64,000 bases of DNA from Scatophagus argus (lineage: Eukaryota > Chordata > Actinopteri > Scatophagidae), in assembly GCF_020382885.2 (NCBI RefSeq), contig NC_058504.1, forward strand, positions 15,697,019-15,761,018, read 5' to 3'. The notes under the pieces were generated by a model, which had not been told where the DNA came from, made no database searches, and saw nothing but the letters and a program-made list of their open reading frames with translations. The position numbers were made by a program, and so were the translations under genes. Below, piece by piece: positions 1 through 47,768 of this stretch (position 1 is its first letter; every line of letters starts with the position of its first letter).

Positions 1-102
1 AACAAACGAAAAGGCAGTTTAATGTTTCCCCAAAGTAAATGGAGATGGATGATAAACCTGGACGTTTAACTCTAAAGCGCTGTGAGTGTGAGGATGCCGT
101 AC

Positions 103-35537
<35,435 letters not shown>

Positions 35538-35990
35538 CTCCAGATCTCCGGTCCAGAAGTGCAGAAGCCTGAGCGGTGATTCTTTTACTTTTTTTTTTTG
35601 TTGTTTTTTTCTTTTTAAATCGATTTTTAATGCGGGTGTAGAGGTGATTTGAATGATTGTCCGTAGACGGGAGAGAAAAAAAAACCACTCAGGTGAACCT
35701 CGGCCAATCGATGCCTGATCAGTACTCAGCACAGAGGAGGACAAAGCCGAAATGCTGAGGGAAAAGGAGGAGGTGAAAAAAACGTTGTGTTTTTCCAAGT
35801 TTTGTCAAAAGGATGCACAAGGCACTGAATGGGATTTACAATGATTTCCTTTTCCTCAGCTCGTGACTGGAACGCATGCACACCCATCCATCCAGATCAT
35901 AAAACAAGCTGAATTGGAAGGGGTGTGTGTTAGCGGGGTGAGGTGTGTGTGTGTGTGTGTGTGTCGGGGGGGTGGGTGGGTGGTCTCCCC
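35538..35990 (-). promoter_or_regulatory. Probable flt4 5' UTR and promoter-proximal region
   Basis: Sequence just upstream of the flt4 start codon. No TATA box or clear initiator could be fixed. The distal end has a (GT)n tract (35943-35964) followed by a G-rich run on the plus strand. The assignment rests on position only. Confidence 0.35.
35943..35964. repeat. (GT)n microsatellite upstream of flt4
   Basis: GT run followed by a G-rich tract (CGGGGGGGTGGGTGGGTGG), about 400 bp upstream of the flt4 start codon. Confidence 0.9.
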
Positions 35991-36111
35991 CTAACATCCA
36001 TGACAAATTTCCTTCCTTAGGGATCCCATTCGTTTCATTTGCTGCTTTGATAAGCTACAGTAACCTAATCACGCTGTAGACAATGCATCTTATTGCATTG
36101 TGTGATCAATT

Positions 36112-36315
36112 TTTAATTTTTCTTTATTTAATTTACTTTATTAATCCCAAGCTGGGAAATTACTTCTCTGCATTTAACCCATCACTGATTGAAACACACA
36201 CACATGCAACATGCAACATGCAGTGAAACACACAGCAGCAGTGGGCTGCATCAAGCGCCTGGCAGCATATTGGGGGATAAGTGCCTTGCTCAAGGGCACA
36301 TCAGACGGCTAATGG
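36112..36315 (-). mobile_element. SINE fragment, same family as the prelid1 insertion, head missing
   Basis: The reverse complement shares long words with the SINE at 56716-57085: GATGTGCCCTTGAGCAAGGC, CCCCCAATATGCT, GTGTTTCACTGCATG and a GGGTTAAATGCAGA stretch, and it ends with a GGGATTAATAAAGT-type 3' end. The tRNA-related head with A and B boxes is absent, so this is a 5'-truncated copy. It lies upstream of flt4. Confidence 0.8.
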
Positions 36316-37107
36316 GCACCATATGAAGAACACTTTTAACAGTGATCCAGCTGTGGATTTCCATTGGCTGCTTTGGTGCAAAACTATTTCATGCTGATTT
36401 TAATTTCATAGGTTTTTCAATGCATTTAAATCCCTTCTGACATCCAAAAAGTTCAGCAGGTAATCCTAATACCATCAGAAATTCTTATAAAGCCACCGCA
36501 GGAATACAACAGCGTTACAAAAGGAGTGACACATACCACACTGAGAAAAGATATACACAGACTCAGGAGGAATGTTACATGATATTTTCTTCTTTGGTCA
36601 GCTGTGTTTAATCTACAAAACAATACGATAAGTCCTGACACCATAATGTTAATGCATTTTCATCTGTTCAGGTCAAACGTCGGCCATTAATTTGAGGTAG
36701 AGAAAGTTATCTATTGCGCCTATGAACACAAAATCCCCAAGACGTCCAACAAACTAAAGCTGAGCAGAGATGCCTCGGGAGACACTCACTATTAAAAGTC
36801 TGTAATTATTCTTCCAGAAGGTCAGATGTAAAGATGCCTCCGATGAAACTAAAGTGTTCAGCGAGAGTTCTTCCAACCTTGTCCAAGTCCTGTTAACCCC
36901 GTCCTCCCACACATCCATCCTCCTCAGGGAGTCCTCAGAGTGTAAATGAAAATCATGTACTAAGAGTACAACATGCCCATAGTGAACTGCTATCAGCCCG
37001 GTTTTATTTTACAGGGAGCGATTCTGAAAATTGAAAACCCATGTACCATATACACTCAGATATAAAAAGTCAAAAGGTGCAAGAGGTATGCACTTGGATG
37101 ATCAAGC

Positions 37108-37142
37108 GCACACCCACACGCACACACACACACACACACACA
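37108..37142. repeat. (CA)n microsatellite
   Basis: Imperfect CA run (CACACCCACACG lead, then clean CA). Confidence 0.9.
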
Positions 37143-38699
37143 TGCATATATAGAGTTTTGGGTGCAGCTGTAAGTTTAATTCATTAATTGTCTGATGTAG
37201 CAGTCCAGTTCAATCCCTTACGGAGCCTCAGAAGAACTAACATGCCCATTCAAGCCAATACAATTAATCCCAGACAGGTCTGTTTTCCAGGAACATGAGT
37301 GTGCTGTAAAATCAATGGCATGCTGTATCTGTACTTGGATATCCATTACAACAATAATAACACTAGTTGACTCAAGACTCCCTCTTCACTGTTGAACACC
37401 AGTCCACCCATCAGCCAACAGCAGCTGTTGAATTGATATATGAGAAAAAAAATCTATTTTCTCTCAATGTGTTGATGTTATTCTCAATGATTTCTGAGCC
37501 ACGGAGAAACCAGACAAGAGTGTGTGGAATAACAGGGAGTCAAAAGATCATTCCGTGTTATTGTGGGCGTGCGTTTCCCCCCAGATCCCTTACGGCAATC
37601 CACCTCTTTGACCTTAAAACACAATGTTGTGATTGAATGGTTGTAATTAAAATGTTCTCCAGGTTTCAGCCCCACAGCGAAGTCAGCTTCAGAGGAAAAT
37701 AAACACACTAAATCGTGCTGATAGTTTAACAAAGCCATGCCCAGGGAGTACCAAATCTCATTATGAATATAAAACAGATAATGTCATAAAAACACTTGAG
37801 AGGCCAATAAAATAATAAACTGCACACATAAGCATTCAGACAAGCCATTAAGACAACAGTGATAACAAACAATAGCCCTCATGCAGGATAGCATGATCGC
37901 CCCTGCTGTGTCAGATGAAAAGGTTTCGGTTTGTAATCCTGCTGGCTCCAGAGAGACAACTGAGGATTCAAGGACCCGTCCTTGAAGTGCCAGCACTCCA
38001 TCCAGGCCCATCCTCAGGTCAGGAAACACATTACAGATCCACAGCTAATATCATAGGAAGGATGTGGGGCATGCATGCAAGCGGCTCACTCTCTCTCACT
38101 GAAGCCCATGCCCATGGGCCTGTGCACTGCGCTGCACTCTGCCAAGCTACTTTGAAGTAGCTCCCACTGTTCAAGAGCTTTTTGTCTCGATTTGATTAAA
38201 GTAACGAAAACTATTCCATGCTCACCGACAGGCAGAAGGAGCAGTGCTGCTGCGTGCTTACATGTAAATTATTTACTAACGAATTAGCCAGGAAACTAAT
38301 GCATTGAGCGAAATGCAGCCAGTCGATGGAACTTCCTCTGTGATGCAGAACTCTTGCAGCTCAAAGCAAATGGTGCCAGAAGTGCTTTGACTGTGTCTTT
38401 TGGCGGGGAGGGGGGGCCGTAAACACAACAGTGATGTATCAACACCTTTAAAAGATGATGTAGTTAATGTGTAAGTAGACATTGAGCAGGTAGAACACAA
38501 AAACAATAGTATTTTTGTCCACCGGTCCAATGCTCATTCCCCTTTTAGCTCTTTTGGTCTCCACCTTCTCCCGAAGGAAATATGTGGCTCTTCAGCTGTC
38601 TCCAACTTTGTCTGCTGTCTGGGGCTGGGCATTTAGATGGCAGTGGGGTTTTTTTGTTTTGTTTTTCCTGCAAACGTGACTGCTGTTGAAGAGTTCAGG

Positions 38700-39085
38700 A
38701 GAAGAGATCAGGCTTGTAGTACTCGAGTCTGAGTCCAGGACCGGGACTCGAGTCCAACTTGTGCCCTCATTTGTCACTTGACTCGGAGTTGAGCACAGTT
38801 GACTTGGACTAGGACTCGGACTTGTGCATTAACTGCATTCAGACTCGTAAATCGGAAACAGGTATTCAGATTTTAATTTTATTGCCTAAAAATAAATATA
38901 TATCTATAATAATATCTATATTAAGCTCAATATTATATAATAATTATACAATAATATATTTGGATTGGACTTGACTTGGACCTGACTGGGATCAGTAGTG
39001 GACTCAACTTGGACTCGACTTGGAATTTTCTTTAATGACTCACTGGGAACTCGAAACTGGACTCGGACTCAAAGTTTGGTGCCTT
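38700..39085. repeat. Degenerate GACTTG/GACTCG-word repeat
   Basis: Two clusters (38716-38850 and 38960-39075) are built from variants of GGACTTG, GACTCGG and their reverse complements (CGAGTCC), separated by an AT-rich middle of TATATAAT words. The reversal of word orientation between and within clusters suggests a palindromic mobile element of a kind common in fish genomes; the family is not identified. Confidence 0.6.
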
Positions 39086-40755
39086 GACTACAACACTGTA
39101 GTTGATCTCTTCGATCAAGTTGTGGGACAGAAAACCAAAACAGTTAGCCGAAAGATGACAAAACACACTGCTCAGGGGAACTGTGGAGTCGATTCTCCTT
39201 GCACAGTATATTCTGTCTTTTTTCCAACTGCTTTCATTTTGAGTGCCTCTCATCAGACTACTGCCAACACTTTAATCATAACAACAAGGAAAACAAATCT
39301 TATAGTATAATTTCATATCACTTTTCAATCAAGAGGGACAAATAGTGGCTTCCCAGAGAGGACACGGGATCCAAAAAGAGCCACATGCATTTAGAGGCTC
39401 TCTTCATAATCTTTTCATATTCATGTACAGTGGAGATTCTCTTCAATTTAGGAGATTCAATTGATTTCAGCATGCATCTATAGGTCACAGACAGTGACTT
39501 GTGTGTTATCTGTGTGTGGTCAACGCACCCATTTCATGCAGCTGCAGTGCAGGAAATGAATGGGGTCCCCCTCTGGTGCAGTTCATTGTGCCACCTTTCC
39601 AATCTGCAAAGGAGGAAGCAGGAACCTGCTTTAGCATGCCCCCAGGGCCCATCGAGCTGACCAGAGGCATCCCCACTGTCACTCTGTTTATCTGACCTTT
39701 CACCTGGTAGGAGGAAACAGGACATCAGTGCTCTTGTGTTTGCAAAGATAACCGAAGAGCCCGCCCGTTCTTTGCTCTGTAAGCGTCCGACATGGCTTAT
39801 GTATTCATAACTGTCCATAGCTGCGGTGAGCCACTTTGATGATGCTTAATAACATCCTTGATTATTTCAAGTGAGGTCATAGGAGTGTGTGGTGTCACAG
39901 CTGCAGAAAAGGATCAAAGACGATGTTTATTAAAGGAAGAAAAAGTGATTTGGTTTATTATTTGCATCAGCATGTTTTACAGTAAATGTTTGGGCCTTAA
40001 TCAGGATGACAAGGACTTGTGTTTAACATGCAATGACAGAAACACAAAATATACCACAAAGAACTACATTTTAGTCATTTCCTTGAAGGATACAACAAAG
40101 GAGCATTTTGTCACATTAAGTGTTCAAATTTAGGCAGATGTAATGTATATAAAGGGACGTAAAATAGTCAAAAATCATCAGGAGCTGCTAGAAATCAAAA
40201 CAACACATCTGAATTAAAAATGCAAAAATGTTTAATTTCATGTATAAATCATGAAGAGCATTTTGATTACATATAAAATCTCAGCGTAAAGTGCACATTT
40301 TATACAAACTGAATGAGCTCAGTGATTAAAAAACCCTTTCACAAGCAAGCCTAATGATAGTCTGAGAGATAATTATTCAGATTATCATTTGAAAGGTCAG
40401 CTGTCTCCATCTACAGTATTTAAGATTTTTGATTGAACACTATGTCTTCATATTGTAAATAATAAATAATAATATACAATTTGATGCATCTAAGCTTAAG
40501 TTTAACAACCAAGCCAAAATGAATGAATATTTGTTTTTAATGTGTTTCTGCTTTTAAGGTTCATTTCACATTCAAAAATAAAATCATCTGGCCATATATG
40601 ATCGTTAAAGCATCATCAAATCAAAGTCAGAAGTGTTAAATTCATACTGCTAAAAATAGCAGCACTGTCTTCTAGCAGGTGAGTGATAAGCCATTGGTCA
40701 TTAAGTGAACAGAAGGCTCTTACATACTGAAACCCTTTCACTGATTGCGCCCATG

Positions 40756-43700
40756 TTAGCCAGAGAGAGCGACACAAGGGTAGTGGAGGAGTTTGATCAG
40801 CTGAGGTTTCTGACTGCGGTCGCTAATGCACGGGCTGAAGAAGGGGAACACCTTGTCCCTCGGCCCGTTGTTGAATGAGTACAGCAGACGCATATCACTG
40901 GCGTTGTAGAAGGACACTCTCCTCTCCTCAAAGTCTAAAAATACCCCGATCCTCTGAGGGGAAGACCTGAGCTGCAGCCTCGTCCAGGGCTGTGTGCCAG
41001 CAGAGTACTCATTACCATTGCGCAAACGCAGTGTCCAGTAGCCGGTTTCAGGGCTCAGCTTGATCCGAGCGTGCCTGTTGATGGTCTCAGAGGCCACGCC
41101 CAGGTCCCATTTGGGTTTGGAGCCCACTTCCACCTCCCAGTAGTGTCGGCCTGACTGGAAGCCCTGGGCAGCCAAGATGTTGACACACTGGAGAAAACGT
41201 CTCTGGTGGTTTACATAGGGGAATACAGCGTCGCATTCAACTGCCATGGTTTTGTCTCTGGAGACGTGGATGCTTGGGTGCGCTGTGTCGACGTCGAATG
41301 TTAATGGGGAAGGGCCTTTGGGGTGAAACAATTCATTGAAATAGTGATAATATTTTCTGTATTAAGACTCAACAGTGTGTCACATTTTAAATTGAAAATA
41401 TATCTTATCAGTGGAACAGTGGTACCATTACTGTCGTTCTTTTAGCACTTAAATATCTTTATATAATACTCTATAATTTTTCCATAATTACTCCTCTTGC
41501 TGAGACAGAACCAATTTTCAGCTCAAGCCCTTTTGTGGGTATTCAAGCACACCAGAGGGAAAAATTACCTGGCCTCAAAGACTTGAACATCTTTCTCCAT
41601 GTGATATACTGTAATGGGGCCGTATATTTGCTGCTGAAAGCGTCTATATCAAACTCTGGGGAAATATCCACCCGTACACATGGTCTGTTGAAAATAAAAA
41701 AAAAAAGCAAACACACCCTTAGGGTGATTTATTCCAAGCACAAATGGCACTAAATGGAAATGTAGATATCAAATAAAGAAAAGAACACTTGCCTTATCTG
41801 TGGGAGCTAGAGAGAAGGAAATGAAGGAAGAATGACATAAATCAACTTTTATTTTCAAATCGATGCAAAACAAGTCAAACAAGATGACACTCAGGGTTTA
41901 ATTTCACTTCAGATTTGGTCTATACATACTCATCTTGGTGGCTACTTTGAGCTGAGATCTTACCTCAGTCAATACGACGTTCTCTGTGGCAGCTTTAGCC
42001 TGATGTAGCTCTCTCATATTATCCTCCAGCTCCCTTATAGCCAGCTCGACGGCCTCCAGGTGGCGCTGGACCTTCTCCAGCTCCTCCTCCTGCTCTCTTC
42101 TTAGCTGCTCCAGCAGGCAGGCCTCCTCATTGTGCAGGATCTGAAAGAGAGCTTGGAATTCCCCTTTGACACGAGCCTGCAGATCTGCTCCGACTTTCTG
42201 TGGCAGGAAAAAACGACTGATGTTACAGGTGGAGGACATAATGCAGCACGTTGCTTTCTGTGTTTTATCACATTTTTCATTGACCAGGAAAGTGGAGGAG
42301 TGGAGCGTTGACTCAAGTATCTTGTTCCACTGAAGCTCCACATATCTCCTGCTGGAAGACACATCTCCAAAGAAGCAGGGAAGGATTTTCTGTTGATCAT
42401 CTCAGCACAGCACGCACAACTAACCTCACGCTCTTATCTTTCATCTGTCACACACACATTAAGTGCCTGTTTGTTTCTGTTGGTTTTGCCTGTGCAGTTT
42501 GCCACATGGTAACGAAAAAATTGCAAAATTGTAATGCACAATCATTTTCATCTAAGTGTAAGACTGTACAGGATTAAGGATGTCCTATGCAAAGCTGATA
42601 CACAATTAAGTCAGAGCTTAGAAAGGCATTTATGTCCTCAAGCAGACAACCATTATGTTTTACATATCAAAGCATAAACAGTCACTTACCACATCTGCAA
42701 ACACCACTAAATATGCACCGTGATATACAGCACACAGCCATTAGGGAGGGACATGTGCATTCTTATCTGTTAAGTGCTGCTATCCCTTCAGCTCCCCACA
42801 GGAGTGTACCTTTATGGTGTCCATCTTGTCTTTGTCTCTGCGAATACTGTTGATGAAATCCTCCTTCCTCAGGCGGTGGCTCTCCAGAGTCTCTTTCAGT
42901 TGTTTCTATACAGCAGTATGCAAATCAAATCAGTGTGGACACAAACAACTACAAAAAGAGAGACCTTGCAGAGAATGAAGGAACTCTTAAACAACTGTCA
43001 ATGGGCCTATTAATGAGCGAGCAGAAAAACAGTGATGCAATAAATATGTCTAGCTCAAAAGATTCTGTTTTTGATAACACTGTCAACTCCATGTTATGTT
43101 CTGCTACTGCTGATTCATTTGTACAGGGTGCACATCCAACCAAGTGAGCTAGAGTTACACCTCAAGAAATAGCTTAACTTTTTAGTAAGTACACTTTGCC
43201 GTTTTGTTGAAGTCTTGTCATGACCACAAAGTTGCCAAGTGCCTCGCAGAAAGTGAGTGCGCCCAGCCAAGTAACAATCCTACACATAAAGCCCCTTAAA
43301 ACTGCCATTCGTTGATTTTACACTTCAGCTTTTGTACAGAATAAACAAGCAAGTTATCAAGTGGTACACAGTAATTTTTTTTTTTTTACCTTTCAACAGA
43401 GCCAGACCCATTTCACCTATTTCCACTTTTAATGCTTAGCTAAGACAACCAGCTCCTTAGCCTTATATCCACTAGATAGAGATATCAATCTGCTCAACTT
43501 TGAATAAACCCATTCTTTTAGAAACAACCATTACATTAAACAAACACATTTCTAACACAGCATATATAGGACTGCAATAGATAGGATTTATTAAAGGAAT
43601 TTAGGCTAGTACTGTTTTCTTGTTTTTGTTTTTTTTTTTAATTCTGGCAGTCATTTGTCAGTTGGCTCTCCCACTGCAGTTAAGTCACATTCACTGTCAT

Positions 43701-44206
43701 ACAAAGTAATATAAAAAGGAGTGGAGAGTGAACTTTGCCCTGAGCAATTCAAGTGAGTTGTGTTCAGGGTGGAACTACAGTGAAATTAACACAGATGTGG
43801 ACTGAAACATAGAACAGAATTGTATTCAACCACACACTTCATAATACTTTCCAGGTGACCAAGAGTAAAGGCATGGAAGGCAGCCAAGCACGATCATGAA
43901 GTGCAGGCATTAACTCACCTCGATGTTCTTGATGTAAGTGTCCGAGGTGGTGGCCCTGACCTTCTCCACCATGGCTGTCACAAGGTAGTTAGTCTGAAAC
44001 TGTTTGGAGGTGAACTCCTTGCGACACTGTGGGCAGCTTACAGGGCCCTGAGTTCCCCTCCAGTACCGGGAGATGCAGGGTTTGCAGAAGTGGTGCATGC
44101 AGGCCAACATGACCGGCTCCCGGAACAGATCGCAGCATATGGCACAGGTCAGGTCCTCCCTCAGGCTGCCTTTGGAAGATGTGGCAACAGCAGCAGCAGC
44201 AGCCAT
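40756..44206 (-). CDS. TRIM-type E3 ubiquitin ligase: RING, coiled coil, PRY-SPRY, no B-box seen
   Basis: Predicted E3 ubiquitin-protein ligase. Coding exons: 43919-44206 (288 nt), 42810-42905 (96), 41964-42197 (234), a tiny exon near 41793-41806 not firmly resolved, 41569-41684 (116), 40756-41315 (560 with stop). The 96/234/tiny/116/SPRY pattern is the classic exon layout of SPRY-type TRIM genes. Exon 1 encodes a C3HC4 RING ([19 protein letters not shown]; about residues 20-65). The next two exons are charged, heptad-like coiled coil. The last exon is PRY-SPRY, with WEVEVG, WDLGVA and [12 protein letters not shown]. Phase demands that the tiny exon be 2 mod 3 in length, giving about 433-438 residues. 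In most such TRIMs exon 1 also encodes a B-box; here it stops right after the RING. The start ATG at 44206 sits shortly after a splice acceptor (ctacatccag at about 44245), so the 5' UTR is split. TRIM7/TRIM41-type genes near human FLT4 are possible relatives; orthology is not settled, so no symbol is given. Confidence 0.88.
41793..41806 (-). other. Candidate micro-exon of the TRIM-type gene with a GC donor
   Basis: On the minus strand a pyrimidine-rich tract (ttccttctctctag) precedes CTCCCACAGATAAG, followed by gcaagt, the best-known form of a non-canonical GC-AG donor. A length of 14 nt (or 5 nt, using the second AG) restores the phase between the 234-nt and 116-nt exons. Related genes usually have a 23-nt exon here; no GT-bounded 23-nt exon was found. 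Confidence 0.4.
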
Positions 44207-44787
44207 GGTGAATATGTCCACGCTGAGGAACTGAAAGCAGAAGCCTGGATGTAGAGACACACAGAGAGAGATTAAACACTCCCTTTCGAAAGACAGTTAA
44301 CAGGGCGAAGGATCTCAACTGAGCCAGCTGAAATGAAATAAATTTCACATTACATAGCAACAAATGACTCTTGTATGTCACATTTTACTAGTTATTCATT
44401 AACTAAATCCGAATCTAGCAAAGAGGGTTGTGCACCTCAAACATTAAGTCCTAAACTAATGACAAATCAGTGTAAAAAAAAAAACTGTCCACTTGCACCA
44501 ATTAATATACTAAGGACCTGCTTTAAATGTTACCAGTTCAAGTGTAAATGCTAATCGGGGCGAGGAGAAATCAGCTGATACATCACGGGACTCTAAAGGC
44601 TTACTTATGATTTTATGGTCAAAGGGACGTTTGGTCAGTTGTTTTGTTTGGTGTCTGCCCAGCCATGAAGCCCGCTAGCGGTTAGCGACGTGCAGCAACC
44701 AGGAAATGGACAGTTTAAGCAACACAGAGCAAAACAAAGAAACCATGACAAAGTGACTATAAACATATTTTAGTTACAATTTTGGTG

Positions 44788-44900
44788 TACCTACTTTGTC
44801 TGTTCTTCGGAAAATGGGAAGCAAAATATCTCAAAGTACGGATCCCCCCACTGCTGTTTAGGAACAAGACGTACACGCTTACTGCGCATGTGCCAACTAC
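44788..44900 (-). promoter_or_regulatory. Probable first non-coding exon and promoter of the TRIM-type gene
   Basis: On the minus strand a CAAAGTAG|gtacac donor at about 44793 could end a 5' UTR exon. An NRF1-like word TGCGCATGTGC lies at 44883-44893, in a locally GC-richer stretch. No TATA box is seen. Based on position and motif only. Confidence 0.35.
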
Positions 44901-47560
44901 ATAGGCACCTTTGATTGGTCCAAGTGTTTCACAGTTTATTTCTTATTCTTGGTGTTTCGCAGTAAGCAGCAGCAGGATGTGAATTTTGTGCAGTCGCTTG
45001 CATTTTTTTTCCATTTTCAGTTCTTTTATTTTCTGTTTCAATTAAGCGTGCTGCGCTGAAGACTACTGTGAACAAAAACTACATTTCTCTTCTGCACATT
45101 TGCGAAACGAGACACTTCATTGTGTTTTGTCCCAAGCAGAGCAGAGGAAGGTATTTCAGGCACACTGAGTCCAAACAAACAACTTTTTGATCAATTAATT
45201 TAACTGGTCAGTTGCATTTTGTAAATTTCACTCTTTTACATGATAGTAGTTTGCCTTACATCCACTATCTGCCTTGTGTGCACGGTAAATTGTAAATGTG
45301 GAATACAAAGTCCTTTGCATGTTTGCAACCTCCAAATTCCCAGAAACAATACCGAGGCCATGACCTTGGTGTCCTCAGTCCTCAACTCTGCTCACAAGGA
45401 ATGTAGCTGTTAAAAGTATGTTTAGCAGGGCACTTATTTTTCTGACTCTAGGGCCACATAGATAGGATAGGATCAGACCCTGGTGAGTTTTGGTTTCCTA
45501 GACACATTGGCCTTGTCCTAGAACAAAAGAAAAGTACACCATGGGTGTAAATGGTGCATCCCACACAAATACTTACTGCAGGAATCCAATTTAGAGACTT
45601 CTTAGACTGTCCATCCATTAAAATCAATATTTTGAATCACTGAAGAATTAAAGGCTGTTATCTGGGTTAGGCTGCAGTCTACATCTGTCAAGTTCAACCT
45701 GTGCGAGAAACACCAAGAGCCAAAGAACAAAGGAGGAGGTATGGATGGGATTCCTCAGCTTGTTTGTTCTCCACTCCCACATTCATTAATTTGCACAGTC
45801 TTCACACAGACAGATGGATGGACTGAGAGAGAGAGATACAGGATGAGAAACCCTAGAAGTGTGTGCACCATGGTGGGTTTTGTAGCTGTGCAACATAAGC
45901 ATATCTGATCATGTCATGGCCAGGGCTCTCAAAGGAACCACACACAAACAGCAATCAGATGGAGAACAGTAGACCATCAATCTAGGATCCACGGCATGTG
46001 GAGGGGAGTCAGGTGTAGCTCACTAATTAATAAGGTGTGCATGTAGATCGATATGAGCACAGGTAAAGTTTGAAGCTGCAGGAAAACCAGTGGTTCAACT
46101 TAAAGAACAGTGCAGAGCACAAAAATCTTCTTCCGCACTGTAAAATCCCCCAGGCTTTGCTGGAGATAAGAAAGCACAGAAATCCTTCATCAGTGATGCA
46201 TGGAACCCAGTCTGATTCACCCCTGACTGCCGAGTGACCCAGTGCACACAGAGACAGCGCGCCGGCTCTCATAATTGAAAGAATAAATTGAGACAGAGAG
46301 GCAGTCTGCCCCAATCAATAAGGGTAATCTCTGGTGCTGAGTCAATCAGTACCCCAATTATTGCATCACCAAATAAAATCCCCACCAAGAGAATCTCACA
46401 ATCTCATACACTGTTATTCCCTGAACAATAAATCTAAACTGGGATGGCGAAAGGCGATTCTTAATGGCTCCAGGGAAATGAAAACAGGGCTCAAGGGAGA
46501 CACGAACTCCTGATCTGTTATCAAAACCACAAAATATTTTTTTAGTGGGTGAATTTTTGACAGGTCTAAAGCTCCTCTATGTGTCTAATGACAGCATATT
46601 TCAGGTCCTTCCCTAAATTATCTGATTGACATTCCCATGACGCCTTTGTGCCACAGATAACAATCTACAGGTGAACTCATTTCAAACAGACTGCTGGAGG
46701 CTGCAAATATATGCAAATAGATCAAATTGTTTATTGTTTCAACATTTCCAGTAACTTTTACAAAGCTTTCTCTAAGTTTGTTCTGTAGGGTTCTGCTAAG
46801 CGTTAAGGTTTTATTTTCATGACCTTACTCTTAATATACTGTGCAGCTTCAAGGCTATCTTTTCACACATCTATTCAAGCAGGACGATGGCTCCTGGAAC
46901 ACTTCAATATGACATCATTAATTCACACCGCGTGAGAACTGAAATCATTCAGATGAATGACGACTCAGTCAGAATGTTCTTTTTGATTGAAATTTCCAAA
47001 ACACTTCAGTAGGTTGGCTCTCTCTCCCTCTCTCTATCCCCTCCCCCCCCCTCTCCAATTATATGGCATCCAAAACTTCTCTTGCATGTGTGTGTCTACA
47101 GCTTAAAATCAAAATAAATTTAATTCAAGCTCACGTAAATGAGTTACGACAGATTTGTGTCGTTACTGTCTTGCCAGGGAATCACCTAACTCTGACAGCC
47201 GTTTCCTGCAGAGCTGATTGTTGTTCACATGATTGGTGAAATTAGATCAGACAGCGATGTGGTGCCTCAAATAAAGCAATATACAGGATTTACTTTACAA
47301 TCTTATATCGATCCAAAGTTCATTCAAACTGGTATACGTGAATAAGACTGGGAAATATAACACTCTTTAAAGCGGAAAGCCTCCCTGGAAATAGAGTAAA
47401 TGATAAATGGAGATAATACAAAATGTCATAAACTTGACGTTTCTCTACGTGTTTCTTTCACAAGACTTTTTATGACATTTAATTACTTTTCTTTACTGTG
47501 CAATGCGGTGGAAATAAATCAGCACAGCAACGACGCCTTAAGATGTGACCTGCAAAGCGC
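44900..47560. other. Intergenic region, no gene recognised
   Basis: About 2.6 kb between the divergently oriented TRIM-type gene and the NPY receptor. Open frames are short and unsupported. A C-rich/CT run occurs near 47020-47055. Nothing else was recognised. Confidence 0.6.
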
Positions 47561-47768
47561 GATCCCTGTGCAGATCTCCAGCAACAGTCCCCGGCACCGA
47601 TGTGGACGCTCACACTGGATCCCGTAGACCTGCCTCAGGGACGCACGGTCGAGCCACAAGATGCGCACTGGGCGCTTCAGCTTGGGAGGAGCTTCGGGAT
47701 TTTCTCCCCCTTACCTCTCGCCACTCTCGAGCGAAGATTCGTTTGCTAAAGGAGGTATAGGGGGAAAG
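47540..47768 (+). promoter_or_regulatory. Candidate 5' non-coding exon of the NPY receptor gene
   Basis: A GC-rich stretch, distinct from its AT-rich surroundings, ends in GGGGAAAG|gtgagt, a strong donor, on the strand of the receptor. The receptor coding exon begins with a clear acceptor at 50387 and so needs an upstream exon; a further acceptor-like site (ctctctccacag) lies at 49147-49159. Linking these is inference. Confidence 0.4.

Larger units (their letters stand above)
36000..40755. other. Intergenic region between flt4 and the TRIM-like gene
   Basis: About 4.7 kb between two minus-strand genes. It holds the SINE fragment, a CA microsatellite and the GACTTG-type repeat listed separately. 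Remaining open frames are short, without splice context or family signature. The last part (about 39.9-40.75 kb) probably contains the 3' UTR of the TRIM-like gene, but I cannot fix its polyadenylation site. Confidence 0.6.

Noticed and set aside
43901..44254. Plus-strand open frame of 117 codons over the RING exon
   Set aside because: Opposite strand of a clear RING zinc-finger exon with correct splice site and phase.
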